Assembly: GCA_947581885.1 (NCBI GenBank)
Contig: CANPWF010000017.1
Location: 1 to 17,676 of the forward strand
Reading direction: 5' to 3'
Length of the DNA: 17,676 nt
DNA from: an uncultured Clostridia bacterium
GTDB taxonomy: Bacteria > Bacillota > Clostridia > Christensenellales > Borkfalkiaceae
Under the pieces are notes generated by a model. That model saw nothing but the letters and a program-made list of their open reading frames with translations, searched no databases and was not told where the DNA came from. Position numbers and translations under genes: made by a program. Shown piece after piece: positions 1-8,060 of the stretch. Numbering within the stretch: the stretch's first letter is position 1; each line of letters begins with the position of its first letter.

Positions 1-180
1 AGTGTTCACACCCCCTCAGTCACGGCAAGGGCAGCCGTGACAGCTCCCCCAAGGGGGGAGCCGAGAGGGGGAGAGAGAAAGGCGGCGCGACTACCCAAAA
101 GGGGGGAGCCAAGGAACGGGAGGCGAAAGGGCAGTGCGGCTTCATCGAGAGAGGGGCGAGAGAGTGGCAAGGGGCGGGGA
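1..180. repeat. GC-rich palindromic intergenic element
   Basis: This non-coding stretch contains back-to-back inverted repeats. GTCACGGC at 19-26 pairs with GCCGTGAC at 34-41. GCTCCCCC at 43-50 pairs with GGGGGAGC at 54-61. The string AAGGGGGGAGCC occurs at 51-62 and again near 99-110. The layout (CCCTCAGTCAC, a stem, then CTCCCC/GGGGAG) resembles short dispersed palindromic elements common between genes in gut Clostridia; that resemblance is from memory and not a search. The stems could also end transcription from a gene upstream of the window, but no T-run follows them. No credible reading frame was seen. Confidence 0.55.
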
Positions 181-291
181 ATGCCCATGAATAATTCACA
201 AAAAATTGATGCATAAATGTTAGAAAATTCTGCATAATTCCCTTTTTTATAAAAGTTTCGCGGAAATTTCACGAAATGCCATATAAATGAG

Positions 292-320
292 TTGCAAAAA
301 TCGCCAAATAGTAGTAACAT
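292..320 (+). promoter_or_regulatory. Candidate sigma-A-type promoter for the S8 protease
   Basis: TTGCAA (292-297) and TAACAT (315-320) are separated by 17 bases, each matching the -35 and -10 consensus at four of six positions. The surrounding 181-340 region is sharply AT-rich compared with the coding DNA. Transcription would start near 327, giving a leader of about 75 bases before the ATG at 402. An inverted repeat, AAATCGC (298-304) and GCGATTT (331-337), straddles the -10 and could be an operator. In the leader, ATGCG (355-359) can pair with CGCAT (386-390) just before the ribosome site. The promoter is plausible but not strong. Confidence 0.4.
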
Positions 321-401
321 AAGATTTGTTGCGATTTAATATATACATCGGTTTATGCGTTTTCCGAAGGTCGGCAAGCGCGTACCGCATCGGAGGATAT
401 C

Positions 402-3400
402 ATGCGTTTGAAACTGAAAAATCATGCCGTACGTTTGCTCGCTCTTTCGATGGCGGCAACCATGGCGACGGGGGTCGCGCTCTCCTTCCGCAAGGAAGCG
501 GAGGGTGCGGTGTCCGACGCGGCGTTTGCCTCCTCGATCCGCGACGTGACGGGCGAGTATGATCTTTCGTCTTTGAGAGAAAAATACTTCGACCGCAACA
601 CCGTTCTCAACAACATGTATTCTCCCGACGATGAACGTTGGGTGATCGTGGAGTTCGGCGAAGGGAGTGTGGCGGAGCAGTATCTCGAAACCGCCGTGGG
701 TGCGGGGAGCTTTTCTTCGTACGCGGGTACGGGCGCGGCGCGTCGCAAGGCGGAAAGCCTCGAAGCGTCCCATCAGGCATTTTTGAATCAACTTCGCTCC
801 AAGGGCATCGAGTACGAGTGCAAGTATTCGTACACGGGGCTCTTGAACGGCGTGGCGATCAAAGTGCGCCGCGGCGACGTTGCCGAGATCCGCGGAATGG
901 CGGGAGTGAAGAGCGTCACCTTCTCCGAATCGTACGCCGCCCCCAAGGCAGCCGTCAGCAACGACGCGCACGTCTACACGACGGGTATTTACGACTCCGA
1001 AGATCTTGCCGAAGAGGGCATCGCGGGGCAGGGGATGGTCGTCGCCATCCTCGATACGGGGCTCGATTTCTCGCACAAGGCGTTCCAGAATAAGCCCAAA
1101 GAGACGACCCTCACCAAGGACAAGGTGGAACAAGCCATTTCCGGCGGCGATCTCGAACTTCTCAAAAAGCGTCCTTCGACGACGGCGGACGAAGTGTACT
1201 ACAACTCCAAAGTCCCCTTCGCCTTCGACTATGCGGACGACGATCCCGATGTGTTCCCTTCCTACAACTCTCACGGCACTCACGTCGCGGGTATCGTGGC
1301 GGGCAAGGACGATTCTCGCATTGTGAATCCCGATACGGGTGAAACTTTCGTCGGCGTTGCGCCCGAAGCGCAGCTCGCCATCTTCAAGGTGTTCACCGAC
1401 GATCCCGACAGCAGAATGCTCGGCGGGGCGGACACGGTGGATATCCTCGCCGCCCTCAACGACTGCGCCAACCTCGGCGTGGATGTGATCAACATGTCCC
1501 TCGGCACCTCCGCGGGCTTCTCCTTGGAGGACGGGGAAGGGCAGTCCGAAACCGTTCGCAACACCTACGACAGGATCGAACAGCTCGGCATTTCCCTCGT
1601 CTGTGCGGCGAGCAACGACTATTCTTCGGGCTACGGCGGCGGAAACGGCACCAACCTCGCCACCAATCCCGACAGCGGTACGGTCGGCTCTCCTTCCACC
1701 TATTCGGCGGCACTCTCCGTCGCTTCCATCAACGGGCAGCAGTCCCGCTATATGCAGGTGAGCGGAAGGGAGAACGACGTTGCCTTCATCACCAACTCTT
1801 CGGACGTGAACGGCAACGAGCTCGATTTCACCAAGCAGCTGTTCGAAAAATTCAGCAGCAGTGTAGACGCAGACGGAAAACTGCGGCTCAACTACGTCGT
1901 GATCGGCGGGCTCGGCGAGCCTTCCGACTTCTCGAGTTCGGTCGTCCGCAACGCCCTTTCGGACGGAAGGACCATCGCCCTCATCAAGCGCGGCACCACG
2001 ACCTTCCAAGACAAGGTCACCAACGCCATGAACGCGGGCGCGGCGGCGTGCATCATCTATAACAACCTCTCGGGCGTGATCAGAATGTCCCTCGGCGACC
2101 TCAATAATCCCGTCCCCACCTGTTCCATCACGATGGAAGAGGGGCAGATGCTCGTCAACGCGGCGACGGGAAGGGTCGGCACCCTCGAATTCAGCCAAGA
2201 GTTCCTTGCGGGGCCCTTCATGTCCGACTTCTCGAGCTGGGGCCCTACGCCCGATTTGAAGCTCAAACCCGAGATCACCGCGCACGGCGGCGAGATCACC
2301 TCGGCGATCGCGGGGCAGGACGACTACGACGAATACAGCGGCACGAGCATGGCTTCGCCCAACATGGCGGGCGCCGTCGCTCTCCTTCGCCAATACGTGA
2401 AGAACCACCCCGAAAAGTACGGCTATGAGGCAGGGTACTTCACGACGGGCGTTACGAATGGGAAGAACAAAGAACTCAGTGCCCTCGTCTATCAGCTCCT
2501 CATGAGCACGGCGACCATCGCGCACAACGAAGTGGGCAATCCCTATTCCCCGAGAAAGCAGGGCGCGGGGCTTGCCGATATCACCCATGCCGTCGACACG
2601 GAGGCATACCTCACCGTAAAGGGAAGCGACGGCTTGGAAGGGGAAGTTTCCGACCGCACCAAGATCGAACTCGGCGACGATCCCGCGAGAGAGGGCGTGT
2701 GGGATATGGCGTACACCGTCCATAATGTGAGCGATCACCGGATGACGTTCACTCCCAACGCGTATGTGATGACCGAGACGCTTGCGATCGATATGAAAAC
2801 GGTCGCCGAGAGGGCGTATATGCTCACCGACAGCGAAGTCACCTATACGGTAAACGACAACCGGGTATCGACAGTCACCGTCGGATCGAAACAGACCGTC
2901 GATGTAAAGGTGCATATCGAACTCGGGCCCGAAGGCAGGGCGTATCTCGACCGCGTGAACCCCGCCGACGGGAAAAAATATTTCGAAAACGGGATGTATG
3001 TGGAGGGCTTCCTCACCCTTACGCCCGTCAATGAATCCGATAAACAGTGTTCGCTCACCGTGCCCTACCTCGCCTTCTATGGCGATTGGACGGCGGCACC
3101 CCTCTTCGACTACGATACCTATGAGATCGCGGAAGATCAGGCGGATACTTCCATCGAAGAGGACGAAAAGCGGGTGGCAAGTGCCGCGGAAACGCGCGCG
3201 CTCGGGTTGTACTATGAAGATCAGTACATCATCCCGCTCGGTTCCTATATCTATGAGATGTCCCCCTTCGATACCGAGATCTATCCTTCCCGCGAGAAGG
3301 CGGCGATCTCGATGTGGGACGCGCCGTCCGCGCACTCTATCTATCAACTGTATATGATCTACGCGGGGCTTCTCCGCGGTGCCAAGATGCTCGATATCAC

Positions 3401-6400
3401 CATTCGGGATACGGTGACGGGCGAGCTGATGTTCTCCCGCAAGGACTACAATCAGAACAAATCGTATGCGGGCGGCGGCTCCAACCACGGTTCCTCCGTC
3501 ATGCTCGAGATCGATCCCCTTCAATGGAATCTCTCCAACAACAGGACGTACGCCTTCGAGATGAAGGGCACCCTCGACTACAAGGGCGGGAGCTCTCAGG
3601 AGCCCGCACGCAACTCCTTCGCGTTCGACTTCACGGTGGATACCGAGGACCCGCAGATCGAGAGCTATCAAATTCGGTTCGACCCTTACGTCGACGGCAG
3701 AGAGACAAACTACCGCATCTATCTCGACCTCGACGTTTCGGATAACCAATACGTCATGGACGTGATGCCCTGCCACCTCTATTACGACCGCTCCGCTTGG
3801 ACCGGCACGATGGCAGAGGGCGAGCCCAACACGCTCGGGCTCATCACCGAATATCCCGTCCCCGTCTACGGACAGAGAGGGGAAAAAACGCGGGTCACCA
3901 TCGAGATCACCGATTACTTCGAAGAACTCGTGGAGCAGGGGAATATGTACGTCTCCGTCGAGGACTACGCGATGAACCAGACGCTGTACGAGATCTCCCT
4001 CTCGGGGCAGAACGAATACCGCAACTATCCCGATGCCATCCAGCTCGCAACGGACGACAAACTCACCTTGGCGGGTTATACGAGCACGGAGGGCGGCACC
4101 ATCGAGGAGTACAACCTCACTCTCGCTCCCAACGAGAGCTACAAAGTCAACGTGGCGAGCGCGTTCAAGGGCGGCGTTGCCGACCTCGCGACGTTCGGCT
4201 CCTTGCAATGGGAGACGGATGATATTACCGTCGCACGGGCAAAGGATCGGGAGATCTTCGGCGCGGGAATCGGGACTTGCGACATCAGACTGTTCTCGTA
4301 CGGAGAGGACAGTTCAGGCAGGTATCTTGTTCCGCAGACGAAGGCCGTCATCCATGTAACGGTGGGTGGCGAAGCCGCGGCGGCTCCCCGTCCGAGCGGG
4401 ATCTTGCTCGAATCCGTATTCGACGAGGACAACAAGTTCGTCGATTTGAACCAAGGGTATCTGAACTTGCACCCCGCGCAGGAGATCACGATCGTGCCTT
4501 CTCTCGACCCGTGGTATTGCCCCGAGACGACCTTCACCTTCGAGGAGAGGAATCCCCGCGGGATCGTCGAACTCGATAAAGATACGGGCAAGCTCGTTGC
4601 CAAGAAGCGCGGGAGCACCCTCATCACCGTTCGCTCCCCCGATTATCCATTCCTCACGAAGTCCCTCACCGTGACGGTGGGCTACAACTACGAGATCACG
4701 AGCTACACCCTTTACGAGTGGTACGGAACGGAGGACAGGGACGGGGAAAAGGTCATCGAGATCCCCGAAAACCTCAACGTGATGTATCTCAACGAGGAGT
4801 GCTTCCGCAACAACACGGAAGTCACCAAGATCATCCTGCCTTCCACCCTCACCGAGATCCCCGAGGGCGCGTTCAGGGGCTGTACCAACCTCAAAGAGAT
4901 CTATATTCCGGGCGCGTGCGTCTATATCAGGAACGGCGCGTTCGTGGGCTGCACAAACCTTACGACGATCGACCTCGGCGAATACGTCAACAAGAAACAT
5001 AAGGACGAGGTAGACGAGGACGGCAACCCCCTTTGGGGGGGCGCGGGCACCCTCACCGTCGGCAGAGATTGCTTCAACGGATGCGTCAATCTTACAACGA
5101 TCAAGCATGCCGATCGGTTGACGACGGCATACGAGAGGGCGTTTGCGGGCTGTACGTCTTTGCAGAGCATCGATATCACGGGGCTTCGCATCTGCTACCC
5201 GAACGTGTTCCAAGGCTGCCAGAATCTGAAGGACATCACGACGGGAGAATATACCCGTTTCGGCGACAGGATGTTCAAAGGCTGCATCTCGCTCCAAACC
5301 ATCGAGATCAAGAGCGATCGGTTGGGCTCCGAAGTGTTTGCGGATTGCTCCCGTCTTAGCACGGTGACGTTCAACATCGCAGACGGCTCTTCGTTCAACG
5401 CCATCGGTTCTGGCGCGTTCAGAAACTGCACGGCTCTTCAAAACATCACCCTTCCGAATGGAAGCTACCGCGTCGGTGCGGAGGCGTTCCAAGGGTGCAC
5501 CAACCTTAAAACGGTCACTCTCTCCGCGACGACCCTTCTCTCCCGCGAGGGCGCGAACATCTTCAAAGGGTGCGATAACTTCGCCGCATTCGCGATCGAC
5601 GGCACCTCGTCGAACTACACGGTTTCGGACGGCGTGCTTCTGAGCGAAGAAGGAAAATGCGTCGAACTCGTCCCGACGGGAAAGACGACATTCACGCTCG
5701 ATACTTCCGTTACGAAGATCGGGGCGGCGGCGTTTGCGGGAAGCAAGATCACGTCGTTGGATCTTGCACACATCGAGTCCGTCGGCAAGTACGCCTTCTC
5801 GGGCAGCATGCTCGAAAACGCGAAATTCTCCGTGCTCACTTCGCTCGAAGAGGGGGCGTTCTACGGATGCGATTCCCTCATGACGGCGACGGGCTTCAAA
5901 AACGTCAACGAGATCCCCGCCTACGCGTTCTACGGGTGCAACCAGCTCACAGGCGTAGACTTCGGGGTGGTGAATAGGATCGGCGCGTACGCGTTCACGA
6001 ACAGCGGGATCACCTCGATGCCCGAAAGCGGCAACCTCACCTCGATCGGGGCGCACGCGTTCGAGAACACCAAACTCACGAACGTCGCGCTCTCCCCGAA
6101 TGAAAATTGCACCGTCGGCGACTATGCCTTTGCGGGAAACAGGTCGTTGAGGTCGGTCACGCTCACCAAGATCGGAACGCTCGGCACGGCTGCGTTTGCG
6201 AACTGCACCTCGCTCGATACGGTCACCTTCAACGATGGCTGCGAAAATATCGGCGATTTCGCCTTCGTGCAATATTCGACGAACAGCGTGGCGATCACCG
6301 CCGTGAACGAGAACAAAGTGCTCAAAAACGTGACGCTCAGCTCTTCCGTCAAGACGATCGGCAACTACGCCTTCGCGAATGCGACCGCCCTTACGACGAT

Positions 6401-7985
6401 CGGCGATACGAGCGGCGTTACGACGATCGGCGACTATGCCTTCTCGGGTAGCGGGATCAACAACTTCAACTTCAACAACGTGCAAACGATCGGCACGGCT
6501 GCGTTCGAAGGGTGCAGTGCGCTCACGAGCGCGTTCTTAAGTAACGCGACGGTCATCGGCCCGTACGCCTTCTATGAAAGCGGCCTTATTCAGGCGGAAT
6601 TCGGGAAGGCGGAACGCATCGGAGCCTTCGCGTTCGCGAAAACGAAGCTCACGCAGGTGGAGATCCCCGCAACGCTCGAATATTCCTATGAGGACGTTTG
6701 GCAGAAGATCGACGACGCGGGCAACCTCGTCGACGTGAAGGGCAAGAGGTCGCTTGCCTTCGGCGCGGGGGCGTTCGCGGGTATCGGTACGCTCAAAGAA
6801 TTCACGGTGACGGGAAGCGATGTCTACACGGTAAAGGGCGGTGTGCTCTTTGCGAAGGTCGGAAACGGGCTCGAACTCGTGCAATTCCCCGCGGGGAAGG
6901 CGACGAGCTCCTACGAGATCCCCGACGGCACCGTGCGCATCGCGGACTGCGCGTTCTACGGCGCACGAACGGTAAAGCGGGTCACCTTCCCCTACACGGT
7001 GGCGTCCATCGGTTCCTACGCTTTCTTCGACTGCGCGGCGAATCAATACATCTTCAAAGGGGTGGAAGCTCCCGTGCTCGAAGCGGCGTTCGATCAGGAA
7101 GTGTACGACGCGTTCTACTACAACAACTACAACGGTTCCCAGATCTACGAAGGAGAGGGCGGCATGATCGAGACGTTCTTCTACGCCAACTTCGACATGC
7201 AGTATTGGGTCCGCGAGATCAAAGGGACGTACTATGGTTCTCCGATGGACCTCTCGTTCACCTCGCCCGAAAACGGGAAGGGGTACGACGGGTACGTATG
7301 GCGGGTGTACTTCAACTCCTCGCCGAAATCGGAATACGCGATGGAGCGCGGCACGCACATGGCGCAGGATCTCATCAACGTGATCCCTACCGCCTCCGAG
7401 ATCGGAAGGATGACCTCCGCGGAAGAGGTGAGAAGCGCGAGCAAAGACTATGTCCAGCCCGCCCGCAAGCAGTTCAACACCGTGCTCGACCCGAGGCAGA
7501 TCGCCCTTCTCGCCGCCGAACAGCAACAGCTCCTCGATACCGAACGCGCCATCCGCGATAAGCTCGCCGAACTCGGGTCACCCGTCGCGATCGCTTCCCT
7601 CCAAATGGCGAATTGGCCCGACAAGATCCGATACACCGCGGGCGAATCGTTCGACCGTACGGGCATGGTCATCAAAGTCATCTACGAGGATAGTTCGGAG
7701 ATCGTCATCACCGATTACACCGTCGATAAAGACGTGCTCTCCGTGGGCGACGAGTTCATCACCGTTTCCTACGGCGGCAAGACGCTCGAAATCCCCGTCA
7801 ACGTCGTCGCGCCCGATCCTTCGGCGGAACAGCCTTCCGAAGAGACCCCTTCCGAAGAAGAGGGCAAGAAGGGCTGCGGCGGCTGCGGAAGCGAGATGAA
7901 GCCCGTTGCCTGCATGCTTGCGGTGCTCTCTGCCGCGGCGGCGACGGGGATCGCGCTCTTCGTAAAGCGGCGGAGAAGCAAGTAA
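402..7985 (+). CDS. Giant cell-surface S8 (subtilisin-family) protease with BspA-type LRR repeats
   Basis: Secreted serine endopeptidase of 2527 residues. The ATG at 402 follows GGAGG (392-396) and opens a signal peptide (residues 1 to about 35). Next come a propeptide I9-like region (about 75-180) and a subtilase domain with an intact triad: D218 (AILDTGLD), H291 (SHGTHVAG) and S649 (GTSMASP), with oxyanion N405. A PA-type domain (about 495-585) is inserted before the serine. Beta domains at about 735-905 include VPYLAFYGDW-like residues typical of lactocepin/C5a-peptidase enzymes. Ig-like regions lie at about 1210-1430. BspA LRRs span about 1457-2230. A short coiled coil (2353-2391), a Big_3-like domain (2393-2470) and an acidic linker precede the C-terminal anchor. 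There is no LPXTG motif. The protease call is very firm. The substrate is unknown; LRRs suggest binding to host or food protein. It sits upstream of a peptide importer, fitting peptide supply. Confidence 0.93.
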   Translation: MRLKLKNHAVRLLALSMAATMATGVALSFRKEAEGAVSDAAFASSIRDVTGEYDLSSLREKYFDRNTVLNNMYSPDDERWVIVEFGEGSVAEQYLETAVGAGSFSSYAGTGAARRKAESLEASHQAFLNQLRSKGIEYECKYSYTGLLNGVAIKVRRGDVAEIRGMAGVKSVTFSESYAAPKAAVSNDAHVYTTGIYDSEDLAEEGIAGQGMVVAILDTGLDFSHKAFQNKPKETTLTKDKVEQAISGGDLELLKKRPSTTADEVYYNSKVPFAFDYADDDPDVFPSYNSHGTHVAGIVAGKDDSRIVNPDTGETFVGVAPEAQLAIFKVFTDDPDSRMLGGADTVDILAALNDCANLGVDVINMSLGTSAGFSLEDGEGQSETVRNTYDRIEQLGISLVCAASNDYSSGYGGGNGTNLATNPDSGTVGSPSTYSAALSVASINGQQSRYMQVSGRENDVAFITNSSDVNGNELDFTKQLFEKFSSSVDADGKLRLNYVVIGGLGEPSDFSSSVVRNALSDGRTIALIKRGTTTFQDKVTNAMNAGAAACIIYNNLSGVIRMSLGDLNNPVPTCSITMEEGQMLVNAATGRVGTLEFSQEFLAGPFMSDFSSWGPTPDLKLKPEITAHGGEITSAIAGQDDYDEYSGTSMASPNMAGAVALLRQYVKNHPEKYGYEAGYFTTGVTNGKNKELSALVYQLLMSTATIAHNEVGNPYSPRKQGAGLADITHAVDTEAYLTVKGSDGLEGEVSDRTKIELGDDPAREGVWDMAYTVHNVSDHRMTFTPNAYVMTETLAIDMKTVAERAYMLTDSEVTYTVNDNRVSTVTVGSKQTVDVKVHIELGPEGRAYLDRVNPADGKKYFENGMYVEGFLTLTPVNESDKQCSLTVPYLAFYGDWTAAPLFDYDTYEIAEDQADTSIEEDEKRVASAAETRALGLYYEDQYIIPLGSYIYEMSPFDTEIYPSREKAAISMWDAPSAHSIYQLYMIYAGLLRGAKMLDITIRDTVTGELMFSRKDYNQNKSYAGGGSNHGSSVMLEIDPLQWNLSNNRTYAFEMKGTLDYKGGSSQEPARNSFAFDFTVDTEDPQIESYQIRFDPYVDGRETNYRIYLDLDVSDNQYVMDVMPCHLYYDRSAWTGTMAEGEPNTLGLITEYPVPVYGQRGEKTRVTIEITDYFEELVEQGNMYVSVEDYAMNQTLYEISLSGQNEYRNYPDAIQLATDDKLTLAGYTSTEGGTIEEYNLTLAPNESYKVNVASAFKGGVADLATFGSLQWETDDITVARAKDREIFGAGIGTCDIRLFSYGEDSSGRYLVPQTKAVIHVTVGGEAAAAPRPSGILLESVFDEDNKFVDLNQGYLNLHPAQEITIVPSLDPWYCPETTFTFEERNPRGIVELDKDTGKLVAKKRGSTLITVRSPDYPFLTKSLTVTVGYNYEITSYTLYEWYGTEDRDGEKVIEIPENLNVMYLNEECFRNNTEVTKIILPSTLTEIPEGAFRGCTNLKEIYIPGACVYIRNGAFVGCTNLTTIDLGEYVNKKHKDEVDEDGNPLWGGAGTLTVGRDCFNGCVNLTTIKHADRLTTAYERAFAGCTSLQSIDITGLRICYPNVFQGCQNLKDITTGEYTRFGDRMFKGCISLQTIEIKSDRLGSEVFADCSRLSTVTFNIADGSSFNAIGSGAFRNCTALQNITLPNGSYRVGAEAFQGCTNLKTVTLSATTLLSREGANIFKGCDNFAAFAIDGTSSNYTVSDGVLLSEEGKCVELVPTGKTTFTLDTSVTKIGAAAFAGSKITSLDLAHIESVGKYAFSGSMLENAKFSVLTSLEEGAFYGCDSLMTATGFKNVNEIPAYAFYGCNQLTGVDFGVVNRIGAYAFTNSGITSMPESGNLTSIGAHAFENTKLTNVALSPNENCTVGDYAFAGNRSLRSVTLTKIGTLGTAAFANCTSLDTVTFNDGCENIGDFAFVQYSTNSVAITAVNENKVLKNVTLSSSVKTIGNYAFANATALTTIGDTSGVTTIGDYAFSGSGINNFNFNNVQTIGTAAFEGCSALTSAFLSNATVIGPYAFYESGLIQAEFGKAERIGAFAFAKTKLTQVEIPATLEYSYEDVWQKIDDAGNLVDVKGKRSLAFGAGAFAGIGTLKEFTVTGSDVYTVKGGVLFAKVGNGLELVQFPAGKATSSYEIPDGTVRIADCAFYGARTVKRVTFPYTVASIGSYAFFDCAANQYIFKGVEAPVLEAAFDQEVYDAFYYNNYNGSQIYEGEGGMIETFFYANFDMQYWVREIKGTYYGSPMDLSFTSPENGKGYDGYVWRVYFNSSPKSEYAMERGTHMAQDLINVIPTASEIGRMTSAEEVRSASKDYVQPARKQFNTVLDPRQIALLAAEQQQLLDTERAIRDKLAELGSPVAIASLQMANWPDKIRYTAGESFDRTGMVIKVIYEDSSEIVITDYTVDKDVLSVGDEFITVSYGGKTLEIPVNVVAPDPSAEQPSEETPSEEEGKKGCGGCGSEMKPVACMLAVLSAAAATGIALFVKRRRSK
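4770..7090 (+). repeat. BspA-type leucine-rich repeat array inside the protease
   Basis: About 27 tandem units of roughly 22-24 residues follow the pattern G-x-x-AF-x-GC-x-x-L-x-x-(I/V)-x-(L/F), for example GAFRGCTNLKEIYIP and GAEAFQGCTNLKTVTL. This is the LRR_5/BspA class, known from surface adhesins of oral and gut bacteria. Two units (near residues 1730 and 2150) carry longer loops with a GVL(L/F)-type strand and a PxGK turn. At DNA level the repeats have mostly diverged. A 16-base identity at 6391-6406 and 6418-6433 (period 27) is a local exception. The likely role is ligand or matrix binding by the protease; the ligand cannot be read from sequence. Confidence 0.88.
7872..7985 (+). other. 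Non-LPXTG C-terminal anchor signal (GCGGCGS, membrane segment, KRRRSK)
   Basis: The end of the protease has a three-part form: GCGGCGS (residues 2491-2497), a hydrophobic segment (about 2501-2520, containing another Cys at 2504) and a basic tail KRRRSK. It follows an acidic, Pro/Ser-rich linker of repeated PSEE units. This layout imitates a sorting signal but has no LPXTG or relative, so ordinary sortase A anchoring is unlikely. It may simply be a membrane anchor, or a Cys/Gly sorting tag handled by a different enzyme. The layout is seen directly; the processing is inference. Confidence 0.6.
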
Positions 7986-8013
7986 CATCCTCCCGAAGGA
8001 GAGGGGGAATTGC

Positions 8014-8043
8014 TTGACAGACTTCCCCAAAAAGTAATATAAT
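8014..8043 (+). promoter_or_regulatory. Near-consensus promoter for the lipoprotein-importer operon
   Basis: TTGACA (8014-8019) and TATAAT (8038-8043) are both perfect hexamers, spaced by 18 bases, in the 75-base gap between the protease and the lipoprotein gene. Transcription should begin near 8050, only about 11 bases before the ATG at 8061. This is the strongest promoter seen in the window. It separates the importer genes from the protease transcript, although no terminator was found between them, so read-through is also possible. Confidence 0.82.
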
Positions 8044-8060
8044 AGACGAACGGTAACAGC

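Noticed and set aside
206..238. Alternative promoter TTGATG ... CATAAT upstream of the protease
   Set aside because: The spacer is 21 bases, too long for a usual sigma-A promoter.
336..4208. 1290-codon open frame on the minus strand opposite the protease
   Set aside because: It is the complement of a gene with clear protease motifs. Its length follows from codon use that avoids TTA, CTA and TCA; the translation is Arg/His/Val-rich with no domain or ribosome site.
4314..6485. 723-codon minus-strand frame opposite the LRR region
   Set aside because: A shadow of the repeat array; its own repetitiveness mirrors the LRR coding repeats.
4770..7090. CRISPR-like or satellite repeat
   Set aside because: The periodicity is protein-coding, with variable DNA and no constant repeat-spacer structure.
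7800..7985. LPXTG sortase signal on the protease
   Set aside because: No LPxTG or close variant exists; the linker passes directly into GCGGCGS.
7986..8010. Terminator after the protease gene
   Set aside because: Only a four-pair CTCC/GGAG stem can form and no T-run follows.
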